Source: Kluyveromyces lactis
Taxonomy: Eukaryota > Ascomycota > Saccharomycetes > Saccharomycetales > Saccharomycetaceae
NCBI RefSeq assembly: GCF_000002515.2
Contig: NC_006041.1
Location: 434,001 to 498,000, forward strand
Direction: 5' to 3'
DNA: 64,000 nucleotides
Positions 8,199-17,431 of this stretch are shown piece by piece. Positions within the stretch are counted from its first letter, which is position 1. The number at the start of each line of letters is the position of its first letter. The position numbers were made by a program, and so were the translations under genes. The notes below the pieces were generated by a model. It did not search any database and was not told the origin of the DNA. It saw only the letters and a list, made by a program, of their open reading frames with translations.

Positions 8199-9101
8199 TT
8201 ATTGCTGTTTGCAGGTATCTTCAAGGTCTTTGTCGATGTTACCTAGATTTTCATCTCCTTGTATTTCCAGCATCTTGGCTAATTCTGACATATCGTTTCC
8301 AGGATCGTTACTAGTTCCCTTTGCAACCGGTGAGTCACCGAGTTGCTCTAGTTCATCCAATAGATCTGCGATCTCAGCATGGTACTTTTCATTCGTATAA
8401 TCATCGCTTTCGAATACACCGATGATCTGATTCACAAGTGCATACTGTTTCTTGTAGTTATCAATCTTGTCGCTGTGTTCGGGGTCTTCTTCGTGTAATC
8501 CCATCCACTCGGTGAATTCTCCCTGCATTTGTTTCATCGGCTGATATAGCACTTCTTTAGAAGACATTTGTGAAAGCATTTTCAAAATGGCATTGTCCAT
8601 TCCTTCTCCGTCCGTACCGTTGCCATCGCCGTTTTCCACTAGTTGATCTAGCAATTGGGAAAGAATATCGTCTGAGTTCTGATTTTTCTTCTCTTCCTCC
8701 AAACTTTCATCCACTTTCGTAGAATTTTCTTTCAATCTATCTAGGGTGTTGGAAATGATATTCTTGAAACCAGTACCGCTCTTCAATTGCTCCTGAACGT
8801 GTTTTACACTGTTATGGTCTTTCTCCTTCGATGCATCTCCAAGTACAGTTAGCAATGTCTCGAAATTCTGAACCATTTCTTGGTCAGTATCACCGCCTTC
8901 CTGCTGCATCAATTGTTGGAACTGTTTCTGCAAATCTTCCATCATCTCGACTACTTCTGGATCATCGCTCTGCGTAGCAGGCTCACCCTTAGTAACTGCC
9001 TCATTTGGAACAGTTTCTTGTTTTTCCTGTTCATCCAGTTTGCGTGGATCCTCTAAATAGTCATCCAAATCATCAAATTCGTCAACTTTGTTGTCTGACA
9101 T
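8199..9101 (-). CDS. PEX19: Peroxisomal membrane protein import receptor Pex19
   Basis: Pex19 is the cytosolic, partly peroxisome-bound chaperone and receptor that delivers membrane proteins to peroxisomes with Pex3. The protein has 300 residues. It starts MSDNKVDEFDDLDDYLEDP, an acidic N-terminus that in the family binds Pex3. The middle is acidic and helical with a weak coiled-coil tendency (EMMEDLQKQFQQLMQQEGG). The C-terminus is CKQQ, the farnesylation CaaX box also found in S. cerevisiae Pex19. It is divergent from UBC9 across 344 bp, as in S. cerevisiae (YDL065C-YDL064W). Confidence 0.96.
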   Translation of the reverse strand: MSDNKVDEFDDLDDYLEDPRKLDEQEKQETVPNEAVTKGEPATQSDDPEVVEMMEDLQKQFQQLMQQEGGDTDQEMVQNFETLLTVLGDASKEKDHNSVKHVQEQLKSGTGFKNIISNTLDRLKENSTKVDESLEEEKKNQNSDDILSQLLDQLVENGDGNGTDGEGMDNAILKMLSQMSSKEVLYQPMKQMQGEFTEWMGLHEEDPEHSDKIDNYKKQYALVNQIIGVFESDDYTNEKYHAEIADLLDELEQLGDSPVAKGTSNDPGNDMSELAKMLEIQGDENLGNIDKDLEDTCKQQ

Positions 9102-9445
9102 CGTTTGTCGAAGTATCTGATTACTATCCGTTGAAATTTTGGTGGTGCGTAGCCCTTACTATTAATTATACCTCAGTTAAGGTTTCTTTAGTCACTGTCA
9201 ATTCTGAAAAATATCACTTTTTCTTCAAAACACTATTGATGCTTTTTCTACAATATCAAAATCATCTTCAAAATCACAAACAAAAAGACGTATCGCACGG
9301 AATATCATATCCTCCAATTATTCAACAACGGTAAATCTGAGTTAAGGCTCTATTTACAACAGGGCGCAACGTACCTTAATATATTTACGGTATCTGTATA
9401 TTAAAGCGACTCGACGATCAGAACGGCCGAATAATATAAACAGTC
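9102..9445. other. Divergent PEX19-UBC9 promoter region
   Basis: These 344 bp serve both genes. The sequence before UBC9 contains short GC-rich words (ACGGCCG, CGACGATC) close to the ATG. No known site is clear enough to name, and no gene is present. Confidence 0.5.
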
Positions 9446-9919
9446 ATGAGTAGTCTTTGTCTACAGAGGTTACAAGAGGAGAGAAAGAAGTGGAGAAAAG
9501 ATCATCCTTATGGGTTCTTTGCCAAACCAACTAAAAAGACAGATGGATCTATGAACTTGCAGAAATGGGAGGCTGGTATCCCTGGAAGAGACGGCACTCT
9601 CTGGAAAAATGGTCTTTATCCTTTGACCATTGAATATCCTGATGACTATCCGTCAAAACCTCCTAAAGTGAAATTTCCAGCAGGATTTTATCACCCTAAT
9701 GTTTATCCCAGTGGAACCATTTGCTTATCAATCTTGAACGAAGATCAGGACTGGAGACCTGCTATCACCTTGAAACAACTCTTACTTGGTGTACAGGATC
9801 TTTTGGATTCTCCGAACCCTAACTCACCTGCGCAAGAGCCAGCTTGGAGAGCTTTCTCGAAAAACATTAAGGAATATGAGAGGAAAGTCTCAGAACAAGC
9901 TCTTAGGTATACCAAGTGA
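9446..9919 (+). CDS. UBC9: SUMO-conjugating enzyme E2 Ubc9
   Basis: Ubc9 receives SUMO (Smt3) from the Aos1-Uba2 E1 as a thioester and transfers it to substrate lysines; it is nuclear and essential. The protein has 157 residues, the same length as in S. cerevisiae. The E2 fold shows the HPN motif at residues 83-85 and the active-site Cys93 in [14 protein letters not shown]. The N-terminal [20 protein letters not shown] carries the basic patch that binds SUMO and is complete, so the gene needs no intron, whereas the S. cerevisiae gene is spliced. It is convergent with SYO1. Confidence 0.97.
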   Translation: MSSLCLQRLQEERKKWRKDHPYGFFAKPTKKTDGSMNLQKWEAGIPGRDGTLWKNGLYPLTIEYPDDYPSKPPKVKFPAGFYHPNVYPSGTICLSILNEDQDWRPAITLKQLLLGVQDLLDSPNPNSPAQEPAWRAFSKNIKEYERKVSEQALRYTK

Positions 9920-10261
9920 TACCTCCATAATACAACTTCGGAAGTAAACCATTTACTGACAGAGAAAATGCAAATACGCAGATGACGGCAGATATCAACT
10001 TGCGGGAAACCCTGGGCCTTCCCCAGCGTAAAGCGCAAATCAAATAAATTTGCTGTATTCTATGGCTCGATTTATTCTACGGTGTTGACCATTGTTATAT
10101 GGCTGTATAGAGATATATCATAGGATGGAACGATCCAGTAGGTGTATAGTTCTCGTGTAAAATTTAAAATTAATATCAAGAATAATGCTAATGAATACTT
10201 GATTTATTCAATTATTTTGTATTTTACTATTATCAGGTGTAGACTGTATATATTTATTGTT
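9920..10261. other. UBC9-SYO1 convergent 3' region
   Basis: These 342 bp carry two 3' ends. The part from 10160 to 10261 is very AT-rich, as expected for yeast polyadenylation regions. An 82-codon frame here runs antisense into the SYO1 end and is chance. Confidence 0.5.
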
Positions 10262-12112
10262 TTATTTGTTACGTTCATTTTGTTTGTATGCAATAAAACT
10301 ATCCAATGTAGAAAAGCAATCCTGACATCTTTCTTTCAGTTGAGGATCTTTGTTCTTGTCAACAAACTTGAAAACATTCTTCAAATTTAATGAAACCTGT
10401 GTTTGAAGTATCGAAAGATAGTTCAAGTTTACAAATACTGGTTCATCGTAATCAAAGTTCATGTCTGAGTATATTTCAAAGAATGTGTTCATAAAATCTA
10501 CTACTACTGGTGCTTTTGTTTCCTTGCTTGAAAGTGTATTGATAAAAAAGTCACCTATGGCTTTGTTTAGTTCAATTTGGTTTTGGAAACCAGCTAGAGT
10601 ACCTAGTACACCGCAACAACGTTGTTGCAACTCCACACCTTCTTCAGGATTCAAACTTTTTCCCTCGTTGAAGACGTTAATTATGGAATCAATGAACTGT
10701 TGATTGTTTATTTGAACTACTCGGAAGAAATCACCAGAACCAGAGGTGCCAAAAACGGCTTGAACATTCTTCAACAATGCCCAGGTTACACTTAGTTTCC
10801 CGATTTTAATACCGAAATCCTTATCTTCAGAACCATTCTGCATAGCTGACCAGAGGTGCTCCCAGTAATTGCCCAACTCAAAAAAGCTAATCCCGACAGA
10901 TAGGTAAAGCCATAGAAGATTGTTCCATCCAATCAATACTCTTGAAGTGAAATCAGTGTATAATGCAGAAAATACAGAAGGAACATTTTGAGTAAGGACA
11001 GGTAATAATGAACCATTAAGAGGTTTATGGCTTTCTTCGTATTTAGCACCGATCAATTCAATAGCTGCAGCGATCACATCAAGACTGATTTCTATACTTT
11101 GAAATTTGATCATGGCTTCGGTCCTTTTCTTAGTGTAGTCTTTAATCTTTTTTGTTATTTCTTCATTACTTTCTTTCATCAATTCAGAATCCTCGGTCTT
11201 GTTCGATAAAGTCGATTTTACCTCAGCTAAATTAATGTGTTCTACGGATTGTAGTACCTTGGTTATTATTGATGCTGCGATGTCATAACTTATGTCTGTA
11301 TCCATGAATTGTAAGTAGATACCTTGTATTAGTACCTTAGTTAACTCGTTATCGTTGGCAAACTCCCAATTAATTATATTCTCGACAAATGGCGAGAGAA
11401 ATTCATGTGCAGAAACTTTATCGATGAATTCAGAAGAATCACTAGATATGTCATAAATAAGGTCCAAGACAGTGTTGAATAACTGTGTAGTTGTTTTCAA
11501 AGTCACGGTATTATCAGAAATTACCATACCGTAACTCAAAATATTAGTCATAACAGCGAACACTTTATCCAATTTATCTGTCTTGACGACGTCATCAAGT
11601 ATAGCATCCGATCCGTTTACTAATGCCACTAATAATGATAAGATATTTTCAGCAAAATCGTATAACAGCCTTTTAGATTCCTTTTTAGCTTTAGACTCAT
11701 CAGATTTCATTGATTGTAGTGACTGTTGAACTTGCGACAAACCGGACTCAATATTCACCCAAATATTCAATCTCCAAATATGCGTTGCTAAATCATAGCC
11801 CTCTTCTAGTGCTAGATTTCTTAAAACACCGTAAGATTCTACCACGATATCAGTATTGGAATCCGTCAATAGTTTGGATGTAACAACATTAACCAATTTT
11901 TCCTTTAGGAAAAGAGATCTCATATGAGGATCTTCACATAAGACCATAATCGTGCCTAAAGCTATAGATCTATCGTTTGGAATCACGCTGGATAACTGTT
12001 CTATCAATGGTTGAATTCTCTTAGTTCTAATTTGATCATCTTTAGCAGCATTTCTCAACAATGGATTGGCACGAGCATTAGAAGCTCTAGATCTTCTTTT
12101 TGATTTACCCAT
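10262..12112 (-). CDS. SYO1: Symportin Syo1, co-import chaperone of ribosomal proteins uL18 and uL5
   Basis: Syo1 binds newly made uL18 (Rpl5) and uL5 (Rpl11) together, bridges them to the importin Kap104 and then hands them to 5S rRNA. The protein has 616 residues (620 in S. cerevisiae) and begins with a basic, Arg-rich segment, MGKSKRRSRASNARANPLLR, which in the family is the Kap104-binding PY-type nuclear signal. The rest is an ARM/HEAT-like helical solenoid, for example SIALGTIMVLCEDPHMRSLF and SYGVLRNLALEEGYDLATHI. An acidic, low-complexity insertion with many Lys/Glu lies near residues 300-330. S. cerevisiae YDL063C also sits next to UBC9. Confidence 0.92.
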   Translation of the reverse strand: MGKSKRRSRASNARANPLLRNAAKDDQIRTKRIQPLIEQLSSVIPNDRSIALGTIMVLCEDPHMRSLFLKEKLVNVVTSKLLTDSNTDIVVESYGVLRNLALEEGYDLATHIWRLNIWVNIESGLSQVQQSLQSMKSDESKAKKESKRLLYDFAENILSLLVALVNGSDAILDDVVKTDKLDKVFAVMTNILSYGMVISDNTVTLKTTTQLFNTVLDLIYDISSDSSEFIDKVSAHEFLSPFVENIINWEFANDNELTKVLIQGIYLQFMDTDISYDIAASIITKVLQSVEHINLAEVKSTLSNKTEDSELMKESNEEITKKIKDYTKKRTEAMIKFQSIEISLDVIAAAIELIGAKYEESHKPLNGSLLPVLTQNVPSVFSALYTDFTSRVLIGWNNLLWLYLSVGISFFELGNYWEHLWSAMQNGSEDKDFGIKIGKLSVTWALLKNVQAVFGTSGSGDFFRVVQINNQQFIDSIINVFNEGKSLNPEEGVELQQRCCGVLGTLAGFQNQIELNKAIGDFFINTLSSKETKAPVVVDFMNTFFEIYSDMNFDYDEPVFVNLNYLSILQTQVSLNLKNVFKFVDKNKDPQLKERCQDCFSTLDSFIAYKQNERNK

Positions 12113-12468
12113 TTTACTTCTCGGCTATTTGTAAGGATAGAAACTCCACCAACTACTCAATGAGTGCAGTTTCAGAATATTTGCACCTTGACAGACGTTT
12201 ACTTCGTTTCAATGACTACAGTCCTTAATGCAAGTTCCTAAAGACCACTTTTGATGCGATGAGCTTTTGAAAAATTGTACTTCTCGCTTGGAAAAGAAAT
12301 CAAATAAGCTTCGGAGGTACAAACAAGTCACGTGATAAATAGGTGTGGTTCATAATAATATATGTATATGCATAAGATGCGCTATCCGAATAAAATAGTA
12401 GTATATATTTACAAGAGGATGACGGGGAGGTATTCGACGTATCTATTGTCAACGGTGAACAGCCGTTC
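12113..12468. other. SYO1 promoter and ECM19 3' region
   Basis: These 356 bp contain the SYO1 promoter with a Cbf1-type box (annotated separately). No gene is seen. Confidence 0.5.
12328..12335. promoter_or_regulatory. Cbf1-type box TCACGTGA upstream of SYO1
   Basis: A palindromic TCACGTGA lies about 215 bp upstream of the SYO1 start codon. It matches the Cbf1 consensus RTCACRTG. Function is inferred from the match only. Confidence 0.5.
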
Positions 12469-12741
12469 TCATTCCTGGTCCTTTTTCTTGGCTTGTTCTC
12501 TAGCAAGTTTTTGCTCCGCTAGTACCTGATCCAACTCTTCCCTTATTTGTAACATACTCTTTGGCAAAACAGGATTACCATCTTCATCATACTTTGGAAT
12601 TTCGACATCGGTTCTCAAACCCCCATCCTTCTTCAACTGATCGATTACGATAGGTTCGAAAAACCGTGTACCGGTGTATACACCGATTGCGCAAATGACC
12701 GAAAATATCACCACATCCATACCTCTAATTCTGCCCACCAT
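12469..12741 (-). CDS. ECM19: Small membrane protein, Ecm19 orthologue by position
   Basis: The product has 90 residues. An N-terminal hydrophobic segment lies at about residues 9-26 (DVVIFSVICAIGVYTGTRFF), followed by a soluble Lys/Glu/Gln-rich tail ending EQAKKKDQE. The role of Ecm19 is not known; the S. cerevisiae protein is associated with mitochondria and its loss affects the cell wall. The gene lies next to STE23 in the same divergent arrangement as S. cerevisiae YLR390W-YLR389C, and the name rests chiefly on that position and on similar length and layout. Confidence 0.75.
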   Translation of the reverse strand: MVGRIRGMDVVIFSVICAIGVYTGTRFFEPIVIDQLKKDGGLRTDVEIPKYDEDGNPVLPKSMLQIREELDQVLAEQKLAREQAKKKDQE

Positions 12742-12995
12742 GTTCGTTACTTTCCTTACAGCTCACCTATTTACCTCCTTCCTCAATATATTATTTAATC
12801 ACTCGCTCAAAAGAAAGGGGGTCTCGAAATAAATAATCAGCAGTTGCAAGTGTCACCAATTTGTCCTGTAACCTGGCTTAACTTTCAAGAAACTTGATGT
12901 CCTTTAAAAAATACAACTTAGTATTTTGATCGAAAAAGAAAGAGAAAAAGAAATATTGGCGAGTAAAAGACATAAATTCTTCCGTAGAAGTGAAT

Positions 12996-13049
12996 CACCA
13001 GGTCAAGCTGGTGTGGGATAAACTAGTTCTCGGGGCATAGCGGATGCCT
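12996..13049. other. Two adjacent perfect inverted repeats upstream of STE23
   Basis: CACCAG at 12996-13001 and CTGGTG at 13008-13013 form a 6-bp stem with a 6-nt loop. GGCAT at 13034-13038 and ATGCC at 13044-13048 form a second stem with a 5-nt loop. The flanks GGTGT and ACACC could close both in one larger fold. Role unknown. Confidence 0.45.
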
Positions 13050-13134
13050 ATCCAACCCAAAAACACCTACTTCTCTGTTTCTTGTTTCTAGTTACTTCTG
13101 CTTTGTCTGTCTTGAGCGTTTTCTATTTAAACCA

Positions 13135-13143
13135 TATATAAAT
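13135..13143 (+). promoter_or_regulatory. TATA element upstream of STE23
   Basis: TATATAAAT matches the yeast TATA consensus. It is about 500 bp from the STE23 ATG, further than usual, so it may drive a transcript with a long leader or a separate short RNA. Confidence 0.45.
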
Positions 13144-13644
13144 GAATCTTATGACACATTCCCAAATCATAACATCAGTCTACACCTACACTAACGAAAT
13201 CTTTAGCTGTGGTTGTCTTTCACTTTTGTAGATCACACAGCAAACACGGTAACAAGCACATATATAGGAGGTTAGAGTACTATCAGACAAGAGATTAGTA
13301 CTTTAGAAAAAATAGAGCGCAGACAAATACACATAGCATACCAAATACACAGGCGGACTGTGGTTCTAGTTTAAGTGTATTTTTCTGTTTTTCATTATAT
13401 TGTTTCCACACGGCTGTAGGGAAATTGGCCAAATTCATCAATTTTCAAACTTTTCATATTGAACAGTTTCAGTTAAGTGAAAGAATATCCAGATTTTGGA
13501 AACATACAGATTTTAAAGGTTTTGATATTTTTTCTTCGGATTAAATCAAAGGCTTTTTTTTTTTGAACACTTTTGAACACACATACAGTTTTAAGGGGAT
13601 TTCCAGCGGTTATTCATTTGGAATAATACTAGTTCTAGAAACTG

Positions 13645-16600
13645 ATGCTAGCAGCGGTTCAGGGAATATTATCTCAACCGACGTCCCTATTGGCTTCAAA
13701 GATATCTGTCAGTTGTTTGCTAACATCGAGATACCGTTTTTTGCATTATAATACGAAAATGTCTAATAAATACAGGACCTTAGGGACAGATTCCGAGTTT
13801 TTAAAGCCAGATTTAGACGATCGGAAGTACAGGTACATCCAGTTGCCTAATAATTTAAAAGCTTTATTGATTTCAGATGCTGAAGCAGATAAAGCTGCCG
13901 CTGCGTTGGATGTCAATATCGGATCTTTCCAGGATCCGGAACATTTGCCAGGGTTGGCGCATTTTTGCGAACATCTTTTGTTCATGGGGAACGAAAAATA
14001 TCCTGATGAAAACGACTATTCTTCGTTTTTGTCCAAGCATGGCGGCTCCTCGAATGCTTACACCGGATCACAAAACACCAATTACTATTTTCATTTAAAT
14101 CATGAGAATTTATATCCGGCATTGGATAGATTTTCCGGGTTTTTCTCATGTCCATTGTTTAACAAGGCTTCAACGGATAAAGAGATCAACGCTGTCGACA
14201 GTGAGAACAAGAAAAATCTACAAAATGATATTTGGAGAATGTATCAACTGGATAAAAGCTTAACCAACTGGGAACATCCGTATCATAAATTCTCCACTGG
14301 TAACATCAAGACTCTCGGAGATATCCCAAAGCTGAAAGGGATTGATATCAGAAACGAACTATTGGACTTCCACAAGAACAATTACAGTGCAAATTTGATG
14401 AAACTTTGTGTCTTAGGCAGAGAAGATTTAGATACCTTGGCAGATTGGGTTTATGAGTTATTTAAAGATGTTCCAAATTTGAATAAACAGGTCCCTTATT
14501 ACCCAGCTCGTTTGTATACAGAGTCTCAATTGAAGAAAATGGTGTATTGTAAACCAGTGAAAGACTTGAAGAAAATTGAGTTTACTTTTCCTACCCCGGA
14601 TATGGATCCATATTGGGAATCAAAGCCTAACCATTATCTATCTCATTTGATCGGTCATGAAGGCAACGGGTCTTTGTTGGCTTTTTTGAAAGAAAAGGGT
14701 TGGGCAGTAGAACTTTCTGCTGGTTCTCATACTATTTCGAAAGACAATGCGGTATTTGGTATCGAAATCGATTTAACTGATGATGGCATGAATCATGTTA
14801 ATGAAATCATTATCTCAACCTTCCAATATCTGGAAATGTTGAAAGTTACTTTGCCCGAAGAATGGATTCATAACGAGCTAAAGAGTACCTCTGTTTCCAG
14901 TTTCAAGTTTAAGCAAAAAGATCCTCCATCTTCCACTGTTTCAAACATGGCCAGATGTTTGGAAAAAGAGTATATCCCAGTAGTGGATATTTTAAGCACC
15001 AGTTTGATCAGAGAGTATAATCCATCAATGATTAAGAAGTATGTTCAATCGTTGAACTGGGAAAATTCAAGAATCATGCTTACAGGCCAAAATTTGCCCG
15101 TCGATTGTAAAGAACAATGGTATGGAACAGAATACAAAGTTACCGATTATCCTGAGTCTTTACTCAAAAAATTACCAAATGTCGGTCTCAATCCAAAATT
15201 TCACCTACCAAGACCAAACGAGTTCATCTGCACCAAGTTCGAAGTGAACAAATTAGACAACGTGAAACCACTAGATGAGCCATTTTTATTGAAAGATGAT
15301 CACTATAGTAAACTTTGGTATAAGAAAGATGACAGATTTTGGGTTCCAAAAGGCCATATTTATGTTTCCATGAAATTACCACATACATTTTCTAGTGTTG
15401 TTAACAGCATGTTAACATCGCTCTATGTCGATATGATCAAGGATGCTCTGGTTGACTTACAGTATGACGCTAGTTGTGCAGATTTACGCATCACGCTCGG
15501 TAAGACTAACCAAGGTATCGACATCCAGGCATCAGGATATAATGAGAAGTTAACGATCCTTTTAACAAGATTTTTAGAGGGCATTAAAAGCTTCCAACCG
15601 AAAGAATCTCGATTTAACGTCATAAAAAACAGATTACTTCAAAAATTAAGCAATCAACAGTACGATGTGCCTTATAATCAAATCAGTAACGTATTCAATT
15701 CATTGGTAAATGAAAGATCGTGGACCACAAAAGCAAAGTTAGACGTTACGAAGGACTTAACCTTTGAACACTTGAAAAGCTTTGTTCCAACAATATACGA
15801 ACAATTATTCCACGAATCCTTGGTTCTCGGTAACTTTTCTGTAGAGATGGCATATGAAATCAACCAATTGGTTGATATACTGGTTGTTGATCGTATTCCG
15901 AACCTGGAAGTTAAGAACAATAAGCTGAGATCGTACATTCTTCCAGAAGAGAGCGCTTTCAGATATGAATATATGCTTGAAGATAAGGCAAACGTGAACT
16001 CTTGTATCCAATATCTGATTCAGCTAGGAGCCTACTCAGAAGAACTTGCTGCCAAAGCAAGCCTAGTTTCTCAATTGATTCATGAACCCTGTTTTGATAC
16101 TTTAAGGACTAAAGAACAATTGGGATACATCGTATTCAGTGCTGTTGCAAATACTCATGGTACTACGAACTTAAGAGTCCTGGTTCAATCTGAACGTGAT
16201 TCGGCTTACGTAGAATCAAGAATTGTTAAATTCTTGAATTCATTTGGTGAAGCGTTAAAGGAAATGCCTGAGGAAGCTTTTGAAAAGCATAAGTCAGGTC
16301 TCATCAAAAACTTACTACAAAAACTCACAAATTTGAGACAGGAATACGACCGTTTCACAACGGCTATTTATTTGGCAGACTACAACTTTTGTTCCTACCA
16401 GAGAAGGGCCGATATCATTACTAAATTGAGCAAAGAAGACATGGTTGAGTTTTACAAAAACTTCGTGCTTTCACCTCGTAGTTCAAGATTAGCAATCCAC
16501 TTAAAATCTCAAATTGAAAAGAAATCTACAGAGGAGGTCGTCGAAGGATTCCCAACAGGAACCTTAATTTCTGATATTGACGAGTTCAAATCCAATTTGT

Positions 16601-16659
16601 TCTTGGCACCTGTCCGCCAAGCCGTCAAACAATACGAACCTACCAATGCAAGGCTATAG
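13645..16659 (+). CDS. STE23: Insulin-degrading-enzyme family metalloprotease Ste23
   Basis: Ste23 is an M16A zinc protease that, with Axl1, makes the N-terminal cut in a-factor precursor; it also degrades amyloidogenic peptides. The protein has 1004 residues. The inverted zinc motif HFCEH is at residues 106-110 with the third ligand Glu187, exactly 76 residues after the motif. The second half has the inactive M16 repeat, including EPCFDTLRTKEQLGYIVFSA, which contains the Arg/Tyr substrate-binding region. Residues 1-38 have no acidic residue and many Ser/Leu/Arg, resembling a mitochondrial presequence. A second ATG (Met39, 13759) precedes the conserved start NKYRTLGTDSEFLKP. Divergent from ECM19. 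Confidence 0.95.
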   Translation: MLAAVQGILSQPTSLLASKISVSCLLTSRYRFLHYNTKMSNKYRTLGTDSEFLKPDLDDRKYRYIQLPNNLKALLISDAEADKAAAALDVNIGSFQDPEHLPGLAHFCEHLLFMGNEKYPDENDYSSFLSKHGGSSNAYTGSQNTNYYFHLNHENLYPALDRFSGFFSCPLFNKASTDKEINAVDSENKKNLQNDIWRMYQLDKSLTNWEHPYHKFSTGNIKTLGDIPKLKGIDIRNELLDFHKNNYSANLMKLCVLGREDLDTLADWVYELFKDVPNLNKQVPYYPARLYTESQLKKMVYCKPVKDLKKIEFTFPTPDMDPYWESKPNHYLSHLIGHEGNGSLLAFLKEKGWAVELSAGSHTISKDNAVFGIEIDLTDDGMNHVNEIIISTFQYLEMLKVTLPEEWIHNELKSTSVSSFKFKQKDPPSSTVSNMARCLEKEYIPVVDILSTSLIREYNPSMIKKYVQSLNWENSRIMLTGQNLPVDCKEQWYGTEYKVTDYPESLLKKLPNVGLNPKFHLPRPNEFICTKFEVNKLDNVKPLDEPFLLKDDHYSKLWYKKDDRFWVPKGHIYVSMKLPHTFSSVVNSMLTSLYVDMIKDALVDLQYDASCADLRITLGKTNQGIDIQASGYNEKLTILLTRFLEGIKSFQPKESRFNVIKNRLLQKLSNQQYDVPYNQISNVFNSLVNERSWTTKAKLDVTKDLTFEHLKSFVPTIYEQLFHESLVLGNFSVEMAYEINQLVDILVVDRIPNLEVKNNKLRSYILPEESAFRYEYMLEDKANVNSCIQYLIQLGAYSEELAAKASLVSQLIHEPCFDTLRTKEQLGYIVFSAVANTHGTTNLRVLVQSERDSAYVESRIVKFLNSFGEALKEMPEEAFEKHKSGLIKNLLQKLTNLRQEYDRFTTAIYLADYNFCSYQRRADIITKLSKEDMVEFYKNFVLSPRSSRLAIHLKSQIEKKSTEEVVEGFPTGTLISDIDEFKSNLFLAPVRQAVKQYEPTNARL

Positions 16660-17431
16660 ATAAATTTGTAAATAGATACTCATACAAAATATGCACGTAG
16701 TTAAATAAACAACGCATTATAAGTTTTGATAATTCAAGATAGTTTTTACAAGCAGATACCTCTTGCTGATGCAGCACTAAGCCGTTAAGTACTAAACTCC
16801 AAATAACACTCATTGAAGAGAAATGGGGTTAATATATAATGTCGTCTTTCTTCGACATTCCTGGTTCATCACCTCACCATTCTAAATCTTTTTGATGGCT
16901 CGATACACAAACCACGAACTTCCTATCCAGTCGATTTTGATCTGGGAAACTAGCATCTCAATCTTGTTGAAATACTGGCAATTAGCAACTGTTAGATGAC
17001 AGTAAGCCAACTGTGGCATTGTTTCCGGTAAAATTTTTGATTCAGCCTCTTAAACAATAAAAGACTTCAGAAACCATTCAACTTATAGCTAACATACTAA
17101 GTCCTAAAAGTAATCCGTGTCTTTTATATACACTAATTGTTCTACAAAATTTTCAAACTATCGAAGACCGGGTAAGAAGAAATTTCGATTCGAAGATGCT
17201 TGCTTAGGGCTGATGAGATGTGTCTATGTTCGTTCTACTATGGTCAAGGAGCCATCAGATAGCCGCATAACTGCGAGAAGTTTTCTGGGGAACGCTACAA
17301 ACCAAAGAAACAAACGGTTTATGTACAAAGGTTATAGGACAACTTGAATAGATATAATATTCTTTATTCCTTTAAATTACAAACAATAAAAACGGGAAAT
17401 ATGTAACCCATTGATTGAAATCGGGAAAGGT
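16660..17431. other. STE23-RPS29 convergent 3' region
   Basis: These 772 bp lie between two 3' ends, longer than needed for terminators. A 76-codon open frame at 17117-17347 is basic but unrecognised and is regarded as chance. No RNA gene signature was found. Confidence 0.45.

Larger units (their letters stand above)
12742..13644. other. Divergent ECM19-STE23 intergenic region
   Basis: This 903 bp region is unusually long for this window. A strong TATA element, TATATAAAT, lies at 13135-13143, about 500 bp upstream of the STE23 ATG, so the STE23 leader may be long. Two adjacent short hairpins occur at 12996-13049 (annotated separately). Runs of T precede the STE23 ATG (13553-13564). No coding frame of note is present. 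Confidence 0.5.

Noticed and set aside
9180-9334. 109-codon plus-strand frame over the PEX19 start
   Set aside because: It is largely antisense to PEX19 and does not begin with a plausible start region.
17117-17347. 76-codon basic open frame between STE23 and RPS29
   Set aside because: No recognised similarity and no promoter context; length is within chance expectation for a 770 bp spacer.
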